A program made the position numbers and the translations under genes. The notes beneath the pieces were generated by a model that ran no database searches, was not told where the DNA came from, and worked only from the letters and a program-made list of their open reading frames with translations. Shown piece after piece: positions 22,273-34,409 of a DNA stretch of 64,000 nt (its first letter is position 1; each line of letters opens with the position of its first letter). Origin of the DNA: Marasmius tenuissimus (taxonomy: Eukaryota; Basidiomycota; Agaricomycetes; Agaricales; Marasmiaceae); assembly GCA_029532415.1 (NCBI GenBank), contig JAQOTA010000047.1, forward strand, positions 1,426,001-1,490,000, read 5' to 3'.

Positions 22273-24655
22273 ATGCGTCACCCATTTGATGCTCTCCCTT
22301 TCAGCGTGGCAGCGGGGGTGGTGAGTGTTACCATCCGGGTCTGACAGCATTATCGTTGCTCATGGTATCTCTAGGCCTCCTACATTGTCTTCAAACGCAC
22401 AGAAAGCATAAACTCTGAAAATCTCTTCGCCTCGCTTCTCGTCGTGCCGCTTCTGATCAGTTTTTGTTTCGATGGTCTACTTGGAAGCAAGTCTACGATT
22501 ATCCCAACTGCGGCCACCATTGTGCTGGTATATTACACGACGATACTTCTATGCACCCTGATCTACCGCATCTCTCCCTTTCATCCATTAGCGGGATATC
22601 CTGGGCCCCTCGTGTGCAGGATCACAAAATGGAGGAGCGCATGGGCTGCGAAGCACGGGAAATTGCACCTCCTGTATTCAGACTTGCACGAGAGGTACGG
22701 GGATGTCGTGCGCGTCGGTGAGCCCTCTCGCTGGTTTTCATTACCTATTCACTAAACCTATGACGCTTGAATAGGACCCAACGAACTCTCATTCCGAAGT
22801 GTGGAGGCCATCACTCCAATCATGGGAATGAACGGAATATCCAAGGGCCCATGTGGGTTTTCTCCCCCCTTTTCTATTTCCAGCTCACGATCTCCTGATG
22901 CTATCCCTTTCTATAAAAGTCTGGGATGGCCGGTTTCCTGCTTCCCAAGCCCGCATAGGATATCCAATTGTCGCGTTACGCGATCAAGAAGAACATCACC
23001 GTCGTCGAACTGTTTGGAACAAGGCATTTAGTAGCGGTGCGATCAAAGAATACGAGGCTTTGGTTAAGACTAAGACCGAGGAGCTGATTGGGAGATTGAA
23101 GGAGGTTGTACAACAAAAGGGCCCTGAGAAAGGTGGTTCGGAGATTGATGTAGGGACGTGGATGGGATATTATACGTGAGTACCCTTTTCAAGGACTATT
23201 CGGTGGCCATGACTGACCAAGGGCTGCTTTGTAGATATGATCTGATGACGGACTTCGTGTATGGTGTTTTGTTCCCCTGGGCAATGCTACTCGAGACTTA
23301 CAAATGACTTGAAGATTTTCCGGAGGTTCAAATATGCTTACACACGGCGATCCAGAGGGACTATGGAACGAGATACGCGGTGGGCTCGAGTACGTTAACT
23401 TGGCTCTCGAATCTGCCAAAACTTTCGGAAAGCTCACGATTGATTATAATTATGAAGGAAAACTATGTTCTTTTCGCATCTCCCGTGGCTCGGTCAACTC
23501 TTTCATCGCCTTCCTGTAAGGTATTTCGGTGGGCTCCGAGCATTCAGGAAGACCAGCTACGAGCGAGCGATGAAAAGAAAGACGGAGGGTCCGAAAGCGG
23601 GCAGGAAGGATCTGTATTATTACCTCGTGAGCACTGAAGGTACCTTCGTCGCTAACGACTGACGTTTCATTGTAGCTCGACGAAGGGAATCCAGACGCAA
23701 AACCCAGCGGACCGCAAGTCATCTCAGACGGTTCGTTGATCTATTTTCCTTGATCCTCTCGTACTATGTCTAACTCGTGAGACATGAATAGCCTCCGCCG
23801 CGGTTCTGGCTGGAGCTGACACAACCTCGACCACGGTAACGATGATTGTATACTATCTCACTACTCGGCCCGTGATCTACGAGCGATTGAGGAAGGAAAT
23901 CGAAGACTTAGGAGATGAGTGGGACGATACCGGTGCCCAAGTAAAACTGAGCTACTTGAACGCCGTTATGTGAGTTGTCGTTACATGCATGCCCCTTTCA
24001 TTTTAACATGACCGCGCGTCGTAGAAACGAAGTCTTGCGACTCTGGCCCGTACTGTTGAGCGGGAGTCAGAGAGGGATTAAGGCCGGAGAAGAAGGCAGG
24101 ATTGTTTGTGGAAGGTCTGTCGGCGGGACTAGCTCAAGACCTTCTCTCCATGTTCCCGTTGCTGAAACCTCTCTTTCTAGGTACATCTCACCCGGAACGA
24201 ACGTGACAATCCCACCTTACGCTGTGCACCGGGACCCACGAAACTTCTCTCCCTGCCCTGACGGGTTCGTTCCAGAGAGGTGGCTTCAGGATGAGTCAAA
24301 GAGAAACGAGTTGGAGCCAGGTTTATTTGGCCCGTCAAACTTGTCCACTGGGGTCGGCGACTACAGGCACAATCTCCAAGCATTCATCCCGTTCTCGTAC
24401 GGACCTGCAAATTGTGTCGGGAAGAACTTGGCGTTGATGGAGATGAGGATGGTGATATGCGCATTGGTAAAAAGTTTTATGTTTCGCGAGGTCGTCCAGG
24501 CCGGAGATGTGGGCGAGGAATCGAAATTCTCCAACAAGCATGATCACAGCAACAGAAAGAAAGGTGGGTTGGAGAATACGGTGACGGATTACTATACGAT
24601 GCAGCTTGGTAAATTGGTCGTCAGCATTGAGACTGCTCGAAACTCGAAGTTCTGA
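22273..24655 (+). CDS. cytochrome P450, copy 2
   Basis: Plus-strand gene starting MRHPFDALPFSVAAGV. Intron 1 is followed by ASYIVFKRTES, which lines up with TSYLIFKRTET of copy 1; later HPLAGYPGP, HERYGDVVRVG, PNELSFRSVEAI and LRDQEEHHRRRTVWNKAF. The I-helix is AGADTTSTTVT, the K-helix NEVLRLWPVLL, then PPYAVHRDPRNFSP, PERW and the haem loop FSYGPANCVGKNLALMEMR. Intron positions that could be compared agree with copy 1. The exon around 23,190-23,470 needs three short introns to be in frame (a donor at GTATGG and one at GTACGT), but all joins work. It is a membrane-anchored monooxygenase of unknown substrate, in the same family as copy 1. Confidence 0.88.
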
Positions 24656-24788
24656 TACTATATCTATTGTACATAAATTATTCATCCATCGTAGTGTGGG
24701 TCCGTATGGGTCGACATTCGCTAGCCGATTCGACGTCATTACAAAAAAGAACTATTAAAGTCAACCTGGTATACTGTATGAGGGTCAC

Positions 24789-26960
24789 TCAAAAACTCGA
24801 AGGCAAGATCCATCCCACCGCAACTACTAACAAGCACATCCCGATACTCCCAACGCTACTCCTCGAAGCGCTCGAAGGCTGCTGGAACTCACTCCTCCCA
24901 AGCGGCTGATTCTGTCTATTAATTGCTCTGACAGCAAAATGACTGTACTTCTCTAAGTTATTAGCCCCGATCGTTATTGCCGTTTCGAATCCAGCCTTGG
25001 TTCGATTGTAAAGAGAGACGGTGCCACTACCATCGGCGTCGGTGGCACCAAGAATTTCCCATTTCGTAATTTCAGTCGCGCCGTTCCAGGACGCGTAGAA
25101 ACTCAAGATTGACGTCCTGCCACGAATCATCTCAACCGAGGGAGAGGTGTTTGGAGTGCCGGTCCAGTTATAACGTAGAGCACGGTCTGAGTAGAGAGAC
25201 GCATATGAGAAATGGAGTCTAGGCAAGCAGAGGGGAGACGGAGACACTGACAATTCTGGACGTTGTTGACACCAAATTGAGCAGTCCAGAGCAGCTCCCC
25301 TGACGACGTGTATTCGGCCAACCAGGGATTTTGACCCCATCTGTGGAACGTATTAATAATGAGTGGACGGCGACGATCCCTGGGAAGTACAGCACTCACC
25401 CAACTAAAGCGTTCCCATTCGGTTGCAGTTGCATGCTTCCTTGGCTCTCCGACACGGCAGGGCTAAACGGAACGTACTGCTGAACCAAACTCGCTTTCAT
25501 GTTCTCAAAATCGAGTCCGAGAACCAGGCCTCTGGCTGTGTCTTCATCGTACACTCCATACATTCCAGCGTTATCAAAAAGACTGGAGAACTCGGGTTTA
25601 GCGGGTTTGATTTGAAGCAGTCCGCAGCAACTCACGTCATGGTCGCGTTCTTCTCGTCCTTTATTACCCATCGGGCGTCGTGTTGGAAGCTAAACTTAGT
25701 CCCATCTCCCATCTCAAACGAGGATTTTCTTCCCCCGAGACGCCATATGATATGTCCATCCGAGCCGGCAATGTAGTAGATCGTGCTACAGTGCCGGGAT
25801 GAGACGAGGTAGTTTCCTTCGTTATCCTTCTCGAGTGAGTTGATGTGCTATTTATGGTGTTCGATCTGTTAGCTGCGCATAGCGAGACGAATGGAGATCA
25901 CATACGAAATAATCCCAAGCGCTCTGTTCATCAATTCCAGTTTCCGCTGGTAAGGGATAACACTCGGAGGGATCTACGTGATCAATGGCTTTCCATGTCC
26001 ATAGGGCCTTCCCTGCGTCCGTGAAGTCGCGTGAGACAGGGCGGCCAAGCATACTCACACTACTGCGTACCGGAGGTAATATTGACTTCTTGAGCTATGC
26101 CATCCATGACCCATCCCGAAGATGGTCCATTATAAGAACTCAAATCCAAGGATATAGTTTGATAGGCGACCATCAGTCCAGTGTTCTCGGGAGTAATTTG
26201 GGTCTGTCAAAAATAGTAAGGACCGGAATAAGGTGCGAAAGAAACACGAAGTATTCATAGAGATGTCTCACTGACTTCATGGAAGTCGGAGAGCACCTTC
26301 CCCGTCTCTCCGTCTAGGTCAGTCGTACTAGGAAATGCCAATCAGTAGTCAGTACTCGCTGCAGAAGTGTAGGGAACTCACTAATTAGCAACTACCTCGT
26401 ACGCTTGATTAAGCAAGATATTATATCCATATCCGATCCCCACGTTTCCCTGCCTCCAAGCTCCAGACCACATCAGGATGTGCGGTTGGCCTAGATACGT
26501 CGTCACTTGAAAAGACATAGCTTCACCGTATTGGTTCCCGTTCCACACCATCTGCCCGCCTTCGTCGTATATAACCGCGCCATATTGCACGGCGGACGCT
26601 CCTCTGGGAGCCATGAAGAGATATCCCGGAGTTGAAGCTGTCGTTGTACGGTTACGCGGGACCACGAAGTTCCAGGCCGCCCTATGAATAGAATGAAAAA
26701 ACTTTTTTGGCACGCATAGGACGAAGTGGTACTCACGGAGTGAAGTCAGATGAGAAGTAGCTCTGGAAGGGTGCATCCCCCAGAATCCCCGTCGTATACT
26801 CGTTACTCCGGAACAGGACTGAATCTCCTCTAATGGTCGGCGCGGTAACGACTAGAATTGCGAGTAAGGTCAACAAGCAGGAGAGAATTGACGGGGTAGA
26901 GGTTGTGGTCGACCCTCGGGGCTGTCTAGTCACCATTGCGGTTGGAGAACCCATGGCCAT
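24789..26960 (-). CDS. arylsulfotransferase-like membrane-anchored protein (Arylsulfotran_2/ASST family)
   Basis: Minus-strand gene with many introns. Its start carries a hydrophobic signal/anchor (residues 25-43, ILSCLLTLLAILVVTAPTI). Typical family strings follow: TPGYLFMAPRGASAVQYG, AVIYDEGGQMVWNG, QPHILMWSGAWRQG, then DPSECYPLPAETGIDEQSAWDYF, ITWRLGG-region equivalents, FDNAGMYGVYDEDTARGLVL, GSMQLQPNGNALVGWGQNPW and ASWNGATEITKWEI. The protein ends in a serine-rich stretch and a hydrophobic tail, a likely GPI-anchor signal. Bacterial ASST moves sulfate between phenols; fungal members are uncharacterised beta-propeller proteins. It converges on P450 copy 2 with 133 bp between the stop codons, so a small metabolic neighbourhood is possible but unproven. 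Confidence 0.85.
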
Positions 26961-29039
26961 GAACAGAGGACGTATCTTTTGCTTCGACGAAGGAGAGACG
27001 AGGCTAGGTGGGAGTTATGAATGAAACTCGAGAGATCTGGATGACGCGGGTGCCTTCCTTTAAGTACGTGTTTCGTGTGTCCGATTCGACGCTTTTAGAG
27101 CCCACGGCAGGGCGGAGAATGATGTCCATCACAGCTACGGATGAGGGGATCTGATGATACTGTGCAAATATAATTTTGTGAGCTCAGAGACGGACCAACA
27201 ATAGACGTTTGCCGTTTGCATAGATTATCGACTTGCATATGCAGGTACGCGGGTGGAGTCCATAGTACAGCAAATTCAAAGATAATCTCTTGGGAACCTG
27301 AAAACCATGGGGAGTAAGTATTGCAGTGCGGAAGCGGTGGGAGGGGATCACGGAAGTGGTCAGTCCCCAATTCACTGTTTTTATGTTTGATTACCCATTC
27401 CCATCCTATAAAACGCCGAGCAATGTGCTATGGACCTCCCGGAGTGATAAACTATAAGGATGAGTGTGATAAAAATTTGGTGTGCCTCGAATTTTCTAAG
27501 GTCGAAGCCATCCTTGAAGCTTCGGAGCCAATGTAGAACGGGAAGCGGGGGAAGGAGATCGGGAGTGGAATGCTATTTGCTTCATTTCCGATGCGCCGGA
27601 ACGCTGAGACTTGACAATGATGGCGATAGTCAATCGGCTGCATTGAATATCGGGTTGTAACTGCCGTTCAGGTGAGGGCTGCCGCGAGAGATTGCAATTA
27701 CCAAGCGTCGTAAGGCTGAGCGCTGATATCAAGAATTACCGACAGCCGAACTTCGGCGGATGTCAAGAGAAACATGAGTGAAAGGCACCAACGTGGAGCT
27801 CCAGTCTCAGTCTACAGGAATTCTGGGCTGTAATAATTTCGGAAGGCCCCATACTCTTCTTTTACTCGAGGACCACGTTGCGGGAAGGTGGTTTTGAGGT
27901 GAGAGGGCCCGTGAGATTGCGACGTGGGACTCGGAAGATAGGACCCTTTGGCCAAGCGTATGACGTCACTTCATCATGACCATCTTTCCAACCTCGCCCT
28001 TCGGCCAGACCCTCAACTGCGTTCCTAATTGATCGTCCTGAGAGCTTGGGAGCGCCGTCACTCGTGAGCGGTAAACCTGCGATACTTGCAGTCTTTGTAA
28101 CGTAACCAACACTTTCCTCATTTGATTTATAAACTGAGAAAACCCGTATTGAGTTGGTTCATTGTCATTTGATTCTCACGTCTCCTTTCATATTGACTAC
28201 TAACACGTCCAAGAAGTCCTGAGAGGGTATTGAAATCTATATCCTTCATAGCGAACACCTCGGCTCTGTTGGAGTGTTGTGTAGTAAGTACGTTCTGCAT
28301 CATCTTCTCTTCCCTGCTGTGACGGTTGATATTTCTCTTAGCCTTCAGTACCTGCAAACTGACCCCACCTCGCCGATCATGCTGTTCGACTGCCTCCTGA
28401 ATCTCGAGCTGAGGGACTGACAGACCGACATCAGAAGATATTAAAAGACTCTTTCCCCCGAAAAATGAACAACCAACACCACGTTCAACGTCGAGGGCAC
28501 GATTGAAAGACACAAACGAGGGAACAAGCAGAGATGTGGAAGAGCATGAAGTCTAAATTTCTTCCGTTCTCGCGCTACTTCGATGGTACTGAAGCACACA
28601 TTGCCCGATGCGTTGGTCGCCCACAGGTGTAGATTGAGAGAATGAAAACTGAGGGCAGTCTATGATCACGACCGGAACATGCCATTCGGTGAGTACTCAT
28701 GGACCAGACTTCACAGCAACATCCCCCAGGTGAGTCGCGTATTTGATATCAAATAGGAGCGAGTGCGGGATTCCTCGTACCCCTCTCGTTGGTTATTGAG
28801 CCTCGAAGCGCCCTTCAGGTGGCCAGGTGAGTCCCATTATCTCTTCCATTAGCCTTCGACCTTTTTGCTCGTCCCATAATGAAGTTTGAGCACTGATATT
28901 CATCGACCGAAGGGCTTTTCTGAGAGGCTAAGCCAACTCGTTGGTATGAAAATCGAAGTTCTCTGGACCAGAACAGCCTATCAACTTGGGCGAGCCGACG
29001 AGTGAAGCTTGAAGGGGCAGGCCTACATTGATTGACGCA
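26961..29039. other. 2-kb region without recognised gene
   Basis: The longest frame (28127-28513, minus) has no recognised domain. No repeats seen. Confidence 0.35.
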
Positions 29040-29660
29040 ACAACGTATGTTCTACAATCACCTCAGCTACGGGAACTGGCCGAACGACTTTTCAATAACT
29101 TGCAGCCATTTGTTATTTCTCCGCTGACCCCGCAACTTCTACCGCCGTGAAGATCGCATTATATGGCCATCGAAACCTTGACACCTTCTTTCTCGTCTCT
29201 CTCTGCGATACTCGGATATCTCATCCGGCTTCACGCGATGTGCGACGGTGTCTTCCATGGTTTCGATTACATGCCTACGAGTATACGACATCTGTCCGTT
29301 CCAAGACGTTTTCAATATCCTGTTCATGACCTCCATAGTACGCTTCCGTGGCCTCAGGTGCAACACTATTCAGCAACGTTGAATCAGTGCTCGTATTGAC
29401 AGAAAGAGGGACAAGGCATTACACCCATCATGCACGAAGAACAACGCTCATTTCGTGGATAGATGTCTTCCATCTCGTACTGGCCCTCTTGACCCCTGGC
29501 CAAAGGTGCTGATCTTAGACAATGTTAATGCCCGTTGCCTTGAGAGTCAAGGAGCTTCTGACCTGACAGCGCAAATGGCAAACAATATAGCGAGCGTGGT
29601 AGAGGCTGAATACGTCAGAAATCTCATCGAGGAGCGACGTTGATCTGGGCAACTTTGCAC
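29040..29660 (+). pseudogene. relic of an F-box/LRR-like gene, copy 1
   Basis: Short plus-strand stretches resemble the leucine-rich middle and end of Agaricomycete F-box proteins: ETLTPSFSSLSAILGYLIRL, TSIRHLSVPR, LILDNVNARCLESQG, and SVVEAEYVRNLIEERR before a stop. They lie in different frames with gaps. The last two correspond to LTFDDVSPACVENF and MADVEHVKSFIEKL in copy 2 near 31,400-31,530. No full-length frame can be made. Family assignment is tentative. Confidence 0.35.
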
Positions 29661-31239
29661 GTAGGACTGATGCCTTACACTTTATATTAATCCTTGTAGT
29701 CAAGGTTCTCGGTTTCCCTACCGGGTACCAACGACGATTCGTGTTACACAGCCTAGAGAGCGGGCGACGGGCTCATCAAGTATCGCGAACGATCCTCGAA
29801 TGAGCGGGTGGAAATAGATCTGCCCCCTCCCCTTAGGTCTATATGGCTGGGTAATGCTCGCCACGTCAAGACGCGCAGCCTTCTTCGACTTGGATCACTT
29901 CCTCTGGTGATTTCCGCATACGGGTTATAAGTTGCAACAAACACAGCGTTCATCATTGAGTACTTGACCTTAAGATTGTGGCGCTACTAATGAATCAAAT
30001 TTCATAACATCTTCTGGGGAGTACTGCTACTTCGGGCTGAAGAAACTCGACAGGGAATGATGAAATGTCCCGCAAAAGGCTATTCCATATTTCACCGTAA
30101 GGACAAGACGTGATCAGAGTTACGTCCAGGAGAGGTTTACTGGCCACGCAAGGGATAAAGAACGAATCAAACATCGATCTGCCAAGCACAAATCCCAGCC
30201 TTCGGCCGTTGGCATCGATGATCGAACCTACGGATACGAGAAAACAGTCCTAGTAATCAAAAAAACGAGTTGCGACTCAATTCAATCCAGCCGACACACA
30301 GAAAACATATTAAGCAATCTTGGACGCGAAGGCACTAAGTTACTACCATCGGACACGCTATGAATCGTCGCAGATCCTCGTGGGCCTGGGAGCGGGATTC
30401 CACTACCAAGAGCGTCCTGGTTGGGTGCTGCATAGGCCGCTGCATGCACACAAACACAACTGGCAAGGCAAGGTGTATTGCTCAATGACGACCCGTCGAA
30501 ATTGAGCTGGGAGGGTGAGAACTCAACTACTTCTTATCGCCGGTGGGTTACTAGCGGCAAACTACTGTATGTATTTGATGTCGGACAGTAACGAGCGGGA
30601 GATCTCCCGTGAAGTCCTAGTCACTGGCTATGCAGGCTTGTCAAACCACACTTCGGTTGACCAGGTGAATCCAATCATCCTTTCACCTGACTATCCACCA
30701 TCTTGTTGGCTTGTAGTTCAGACTGTGATGGACTTCGAGTGCCCAGATCTGCCATCGTTCAACAGGCTTATACAGAAGAGTGGGCTCACCGCCGACCGGG
30801 CGAATACTTGATTTAATTTTTTTTGGACGGCTTCGGTAACTAAGCCACGGCTGATAGGCGTCAAGAGAGTCCCACTGAGGAATCACATACCTGTAACCTA
30901 ACCTACGAGAGCCGTTTGAACGACCAGAGAACAGATAGCTACTGCTGACTTGCTCACTTCCGCAAGTCCGCTTCCACTGCCTCTAGGGGCGCACCTGTCG
31001 GGGAGCTGGAGCTAGCTCTACGAGCGTAGCATTGTCAGCTGGTCTCACGACCACCTCCGCTTCAAATCGTACCATTTGCATATCACTGATAAATCTTGAA
31101 TTCTCTCTTCACTGGTTTCTGTCAATCTAATCCTTGTACTCAGGTGGCAATCACACATAAAGGGTGTTCGGTTTCAATTCGTGTGGCTTCGGTTTGGATA
31201 CCTCCTCATATATAGTATATAGATTCATCCATGACTTCA
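29661..31239. other. no gene recognised
   Basis: A 98-aa plus-strand frame (30515-30811) starts with a hydrophobic stretch but has no known domain; it is not supported as a gene. Confidence 0.35.
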
Positions 31240-31840
31240 ATGTCGGCAGCACTATTGAAGAACGCCTTATCAGTACTCATATCGGCCAGAAGGACGAGGA
31301 TAAGGAACTACTTGCACGTAACATGCAAGAGGGACAATTTGGCCTATTGCGGCCTACAAGGTTCATCTTGGAACGGCCCTGTTGCTCTCCGGCTAAAGGC
31401 GCTGACCTTCGACGATGTTAGTCCTGCGTGCGTCGAAAATTTCAAAGGATTCCTCACCAGGTAGACGCCACAGCAATCATTACGACGAGGATGGCGGATG
31501 TCGAGCACGTCAAGAGTTTCATTGAGAAACTATAACTTTAGCTGATCTGGACGACTTGGATATGCTGGACACCTTGAAGAGCTATCGGATATATAGCTGT
31601 TACCGCGCCGAGAGATCTCGAAGTTCCAAGTTAGACCCAAGTCACCCAACGAACCGCCCTGTAGTACCTGTGTCGGCTTGTGAGCGCTCCGCACATACCT
31701 TGATTGTGGATCATATGTGTCTTGTCTCCCAAGAAGCTCACACGAATCCCGAAACCATAGTTCAACAGGCTGGTAGGACTGTCGTTCATGGGCTTCAGCT
31801 ACGCTTGGATGAGGCGGTGGCGTGAGAGCTACGAACTTGG
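31240..31840 (+). pseudogene. relic of an F-box/LRR-like gene, copy 2
   Basis: A plus-strand stretch around 31,390-31,540 reads LTFDDVSPACVENFKGFLT and, in another frame, MADVEHVKSFIEKL, parallel to copy 1. Frames are broken and the start is missing. Taken with copy 1 this suggests an old tandem duplication that decayed. Confidence 0.33.
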
Positions 31841-32086
31841 AGTGCGGTGCTCGCGACTTTGGGGTTGCCGTTGATATGTATCACTCGTCAAACTGAAACG
31901 CGAGATGTTCAATGTCATGGCGCAATTATCAGCTCACCCGGCCACCTTGTGAAAGGCAGATAACTTCACCAGAACAAACAATGTTACTATTTCTTAAATA
32001 TGTTTCGAGAGAGACTACAGACATGGGGGAACATACTCTTTAGGATGCGAAACAAGACACCAACGTGAGCGATAGTAAATATAACA
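31841..32086. other. no gene recognised
   Basis: Short spacer before the membrane-protein relic. Confidence 0.35.
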
Positions 32087-32620
32087 CTAAACTATCTTGG
32101 ATGTCAAAGTACTCTTGCTATCATGAGACACCTCGTAGGTCGTTATGGAGTTGCTTGCGATTCTGGAGACGGGTTGCGCTGAAAGCGTCCCGGTCGGGTC
32201 CCACATAGACCATTGCAGATAGATGAGTACGACCAACAAGGTTGGGTATATTCCCTGAAAGATGACGTGTTAAAACCATGCCGGGAGAGAATGTAAAAGC
32301 CCGATCAAACTTACCACTAGCTGAATACTAGCTGTGGTGAAAATCTGCTGCACGACTAGACCGGGAAAGGTCTCGGCGGGGGGCATGAGGACGACCACCA
32401 GTTGGATGATCTGACGTGTGGGTACCATTGTTAGAGATCGGTGCCACTTAAAACAACGTTACTACCTTCCAACTCACCCAAAGGATAGAGTAGACAAACC
32501 CTGACTCAAGGAGCAGCACGAGAGATTTCTCCGCCCGTGTACGGCGACGACATTGATAAAGGTACGACCCGACGGCTTGGCGGTATTTCCTAATAATGCC
32601 AATGCTTAGGACAAGCGACT
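32087..32620 (-). pseudogene. 5'-truncated multi-pass membrane protein gene
   Basis: The minus strand encodes only the C-terminal exons of a common Agaricomycete membrane protein: KYRQAVGSYLYQCRRRTRAE, KSLVLLLESGFVYSILW, then after an intron IIQLVVVLMPPAETFPGLVV, QQIFTTASIQLV, after another intron GIYPTLLVVLIYLQWSMWDP, and a hydrophilic tail to the stop at 32087-32089. At least two hydrophobic segments remain and all joins are in frame. The upstream exons are not found: to the right begins the promoter and start of an unrelated plus-strand gene (32938). The gene was probably cut by an insertion or rearrangement at about 32,620-32,650. Confidence 0.5.
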
Positions 32621-32878
32621 AGTTAGTCTCTCGTAGACAGACGCTTCAATACTAACGAACACTTTTTGAGGGTGGAGGGCGTGTTGTGTATGAAGTCTGT
32701 TGTCAGGTGGGGGGTGGTTGTGCCCCACTCCAAAAAAGGCAACCAGAGATCGTGGGAATTCCTTACCTATCTTGCCTGCCGCGGGCGCGTCATTCGACGA
32801 AGAGGTCTACCACACGAAGACGGAACGGTATACTACCGGAATTTGTCTCGCAGGGATTGACCAACACTATTGAGGGCA

Positions 32879-32885
32879 TATAAAA
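32879..32885 (+). promoter_or_regulatory. TATA box of the gene at 32938
   Basis: TATAAAA, 59 bp before the ATG. Confidence 0.5.
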
Positions 32886-32937
32886 GAGGCGGCTCAACAC
32901 TCGTGCAACCGTTGAGTATCACCCCCCGATTCTCGTT

Positions 32938-34409
32938 ATGCCATCCTCTGATACTACTACCAGCAAAAACCCGGCCAATGATGAGGCGTGTGGAGTTGCC
33001 ACCATTCAGGCCCACCTACCTTCACCTCTTTCTCACTCGACTCCTCAGACGGCTCCCACCGCTACTGCTCCCTCAGTTGCCACTGTCGATCCAAGCTTAA
33101 TGACGGCGGTGCCTGATACCACGGCGACGACAGCTAAGATCTCGGGGCGCGCCTCGGTATCATCCACGTTTGACGACGAGGTTCTTCAGCTCATTCGGGA
33201 ATCTGAAACACCCCCTACCACCCCTGGCCCGGCGACACGAAGCAAAGGGAAGGCCAAAGGCACAGCCCCTCTCACGCCAAGCTCCTCCAATGCTCAACTC
33301 GCCGACAAGCTGCTTGACTCTGGGAAGAAGCAGGCCAAGCCGAAGGCCGAGACGTTAATCAAGGACTTGGAGGCGCGTATAGTGGAGCTTGCCAGCAACA
33401 ACCGTACCCACTTCCTCGAGCTGCACGAGCGCATCGACCGTGTCGAAGGTACACCAACCCCACTCGCGGATCCCCAGTTCCGCGAGTGTCTCGACGAATT
33501 GGAACGCACCCAGTCCGCACTCAAATCTTCCAACAATCAACTTGTTACCCACGTCGATGGTCTTACGCGTCGTAGCATCGAGTTTGGAAATCAGCTCGAG
33601 CAGATTTCGGGGCGCTTGCAGGGGTCGGTCTTACCCAAGAGAAGCTTCTGCGGCTGTTAGATAGCATGTCTGCAGACGCTGAAGAGCGCCCGCGTAAGAG
33701 GCCAAATACTGGTACGCATGTCTATAGCATTCTGATACCAAGCAACACCACACTAACAAATCTCTCACTAGGGGAGACTTCATCGACTGGCAACAGTACC
33801 ACTACCAGTACAGCTACCACTGGTACTGCTGTTGCTACCCTGGCCACCCCCACCCCTGCTTCGACCATCATTGGTACCCCTACCAATGCCTCCATGGCCT
33901 TGAACTCTACACCCACAGATGTGAACACTGCGGGTTCCATGCCACAGCCAGCTACGCAGGGCTATGTGACCTCAGCCACAACTGCTACCTCCAACCCACT
34001 ACCTCCTGCTCCACCTCCTGCGCCAGCCGCTGGGCCAGCAGGATACTACGAGACCTCCCCCTGGTATGCCTCGACTATTCCGGCGGCTCCTGCTCCTGCT
34101 CTACCTCCACCACCAGCACCGGCCCCAACGTACCCGGGCAACAATGGACAGTACACAGTCCGTGTTGGACCTATTGGGCTAGGTGGCAGCTCTGACTACA
34201 ATGGTGTCGCTTTGTCGTTGGTACGGCTAACTCGTCGAGGCCATCGGCTCTCCCACCGAGTTTGGGCTCGTCGTGAAGGCCCTGACACCCTCATCCTATC
34301 ATGGCGCACGGCTACGGAGGCCCGAGATTTCTATGAGGCATGGCATCAGGCGATGCAGACAAAAATTTTGAATAAAAAAGGTTCTTTACCATGGTTGCTA
34401 TTCGAATGA
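32938..34409 (+). pseudogene. frameshifted spliced gene: Ser/Thr/Pro-rich coiled-coil protein, possibly LINE ORF1-like
   Basis: The first frame (32938-33660) encodes a Ser/Thr/Pro-rich N-terminus, a basic stretch (ATRSKGKAKG) and a heptad-rich coiled coil (roughly residues 135-230). It must shift by one base near 33,600-33,650 to continue as TQEKLLRLLDSMSADAEERP. A 60-bp intron (33712-33771) then leads to a low-complexity Thr/Ala/Pro tract and a C-terminal domain with VRVGPIGLGG, RRGHRLSHRVWARREGPDT, and EARDFYEAWHQAM. The last ~16 codons read into the left end of the element at 34362. I do not recognise the family firmly. The coiled coil and small C-terminal domain resemble LINE ORF1 nucleic-acid-binding proteins, but a host gene is possible. 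Confidence 0.4.

Noticed and set aside
28127..28513. 128-aa minus-strand frame
   Set aside because: No domain, no intron logic, no recognisable promoter; left as non-coding.
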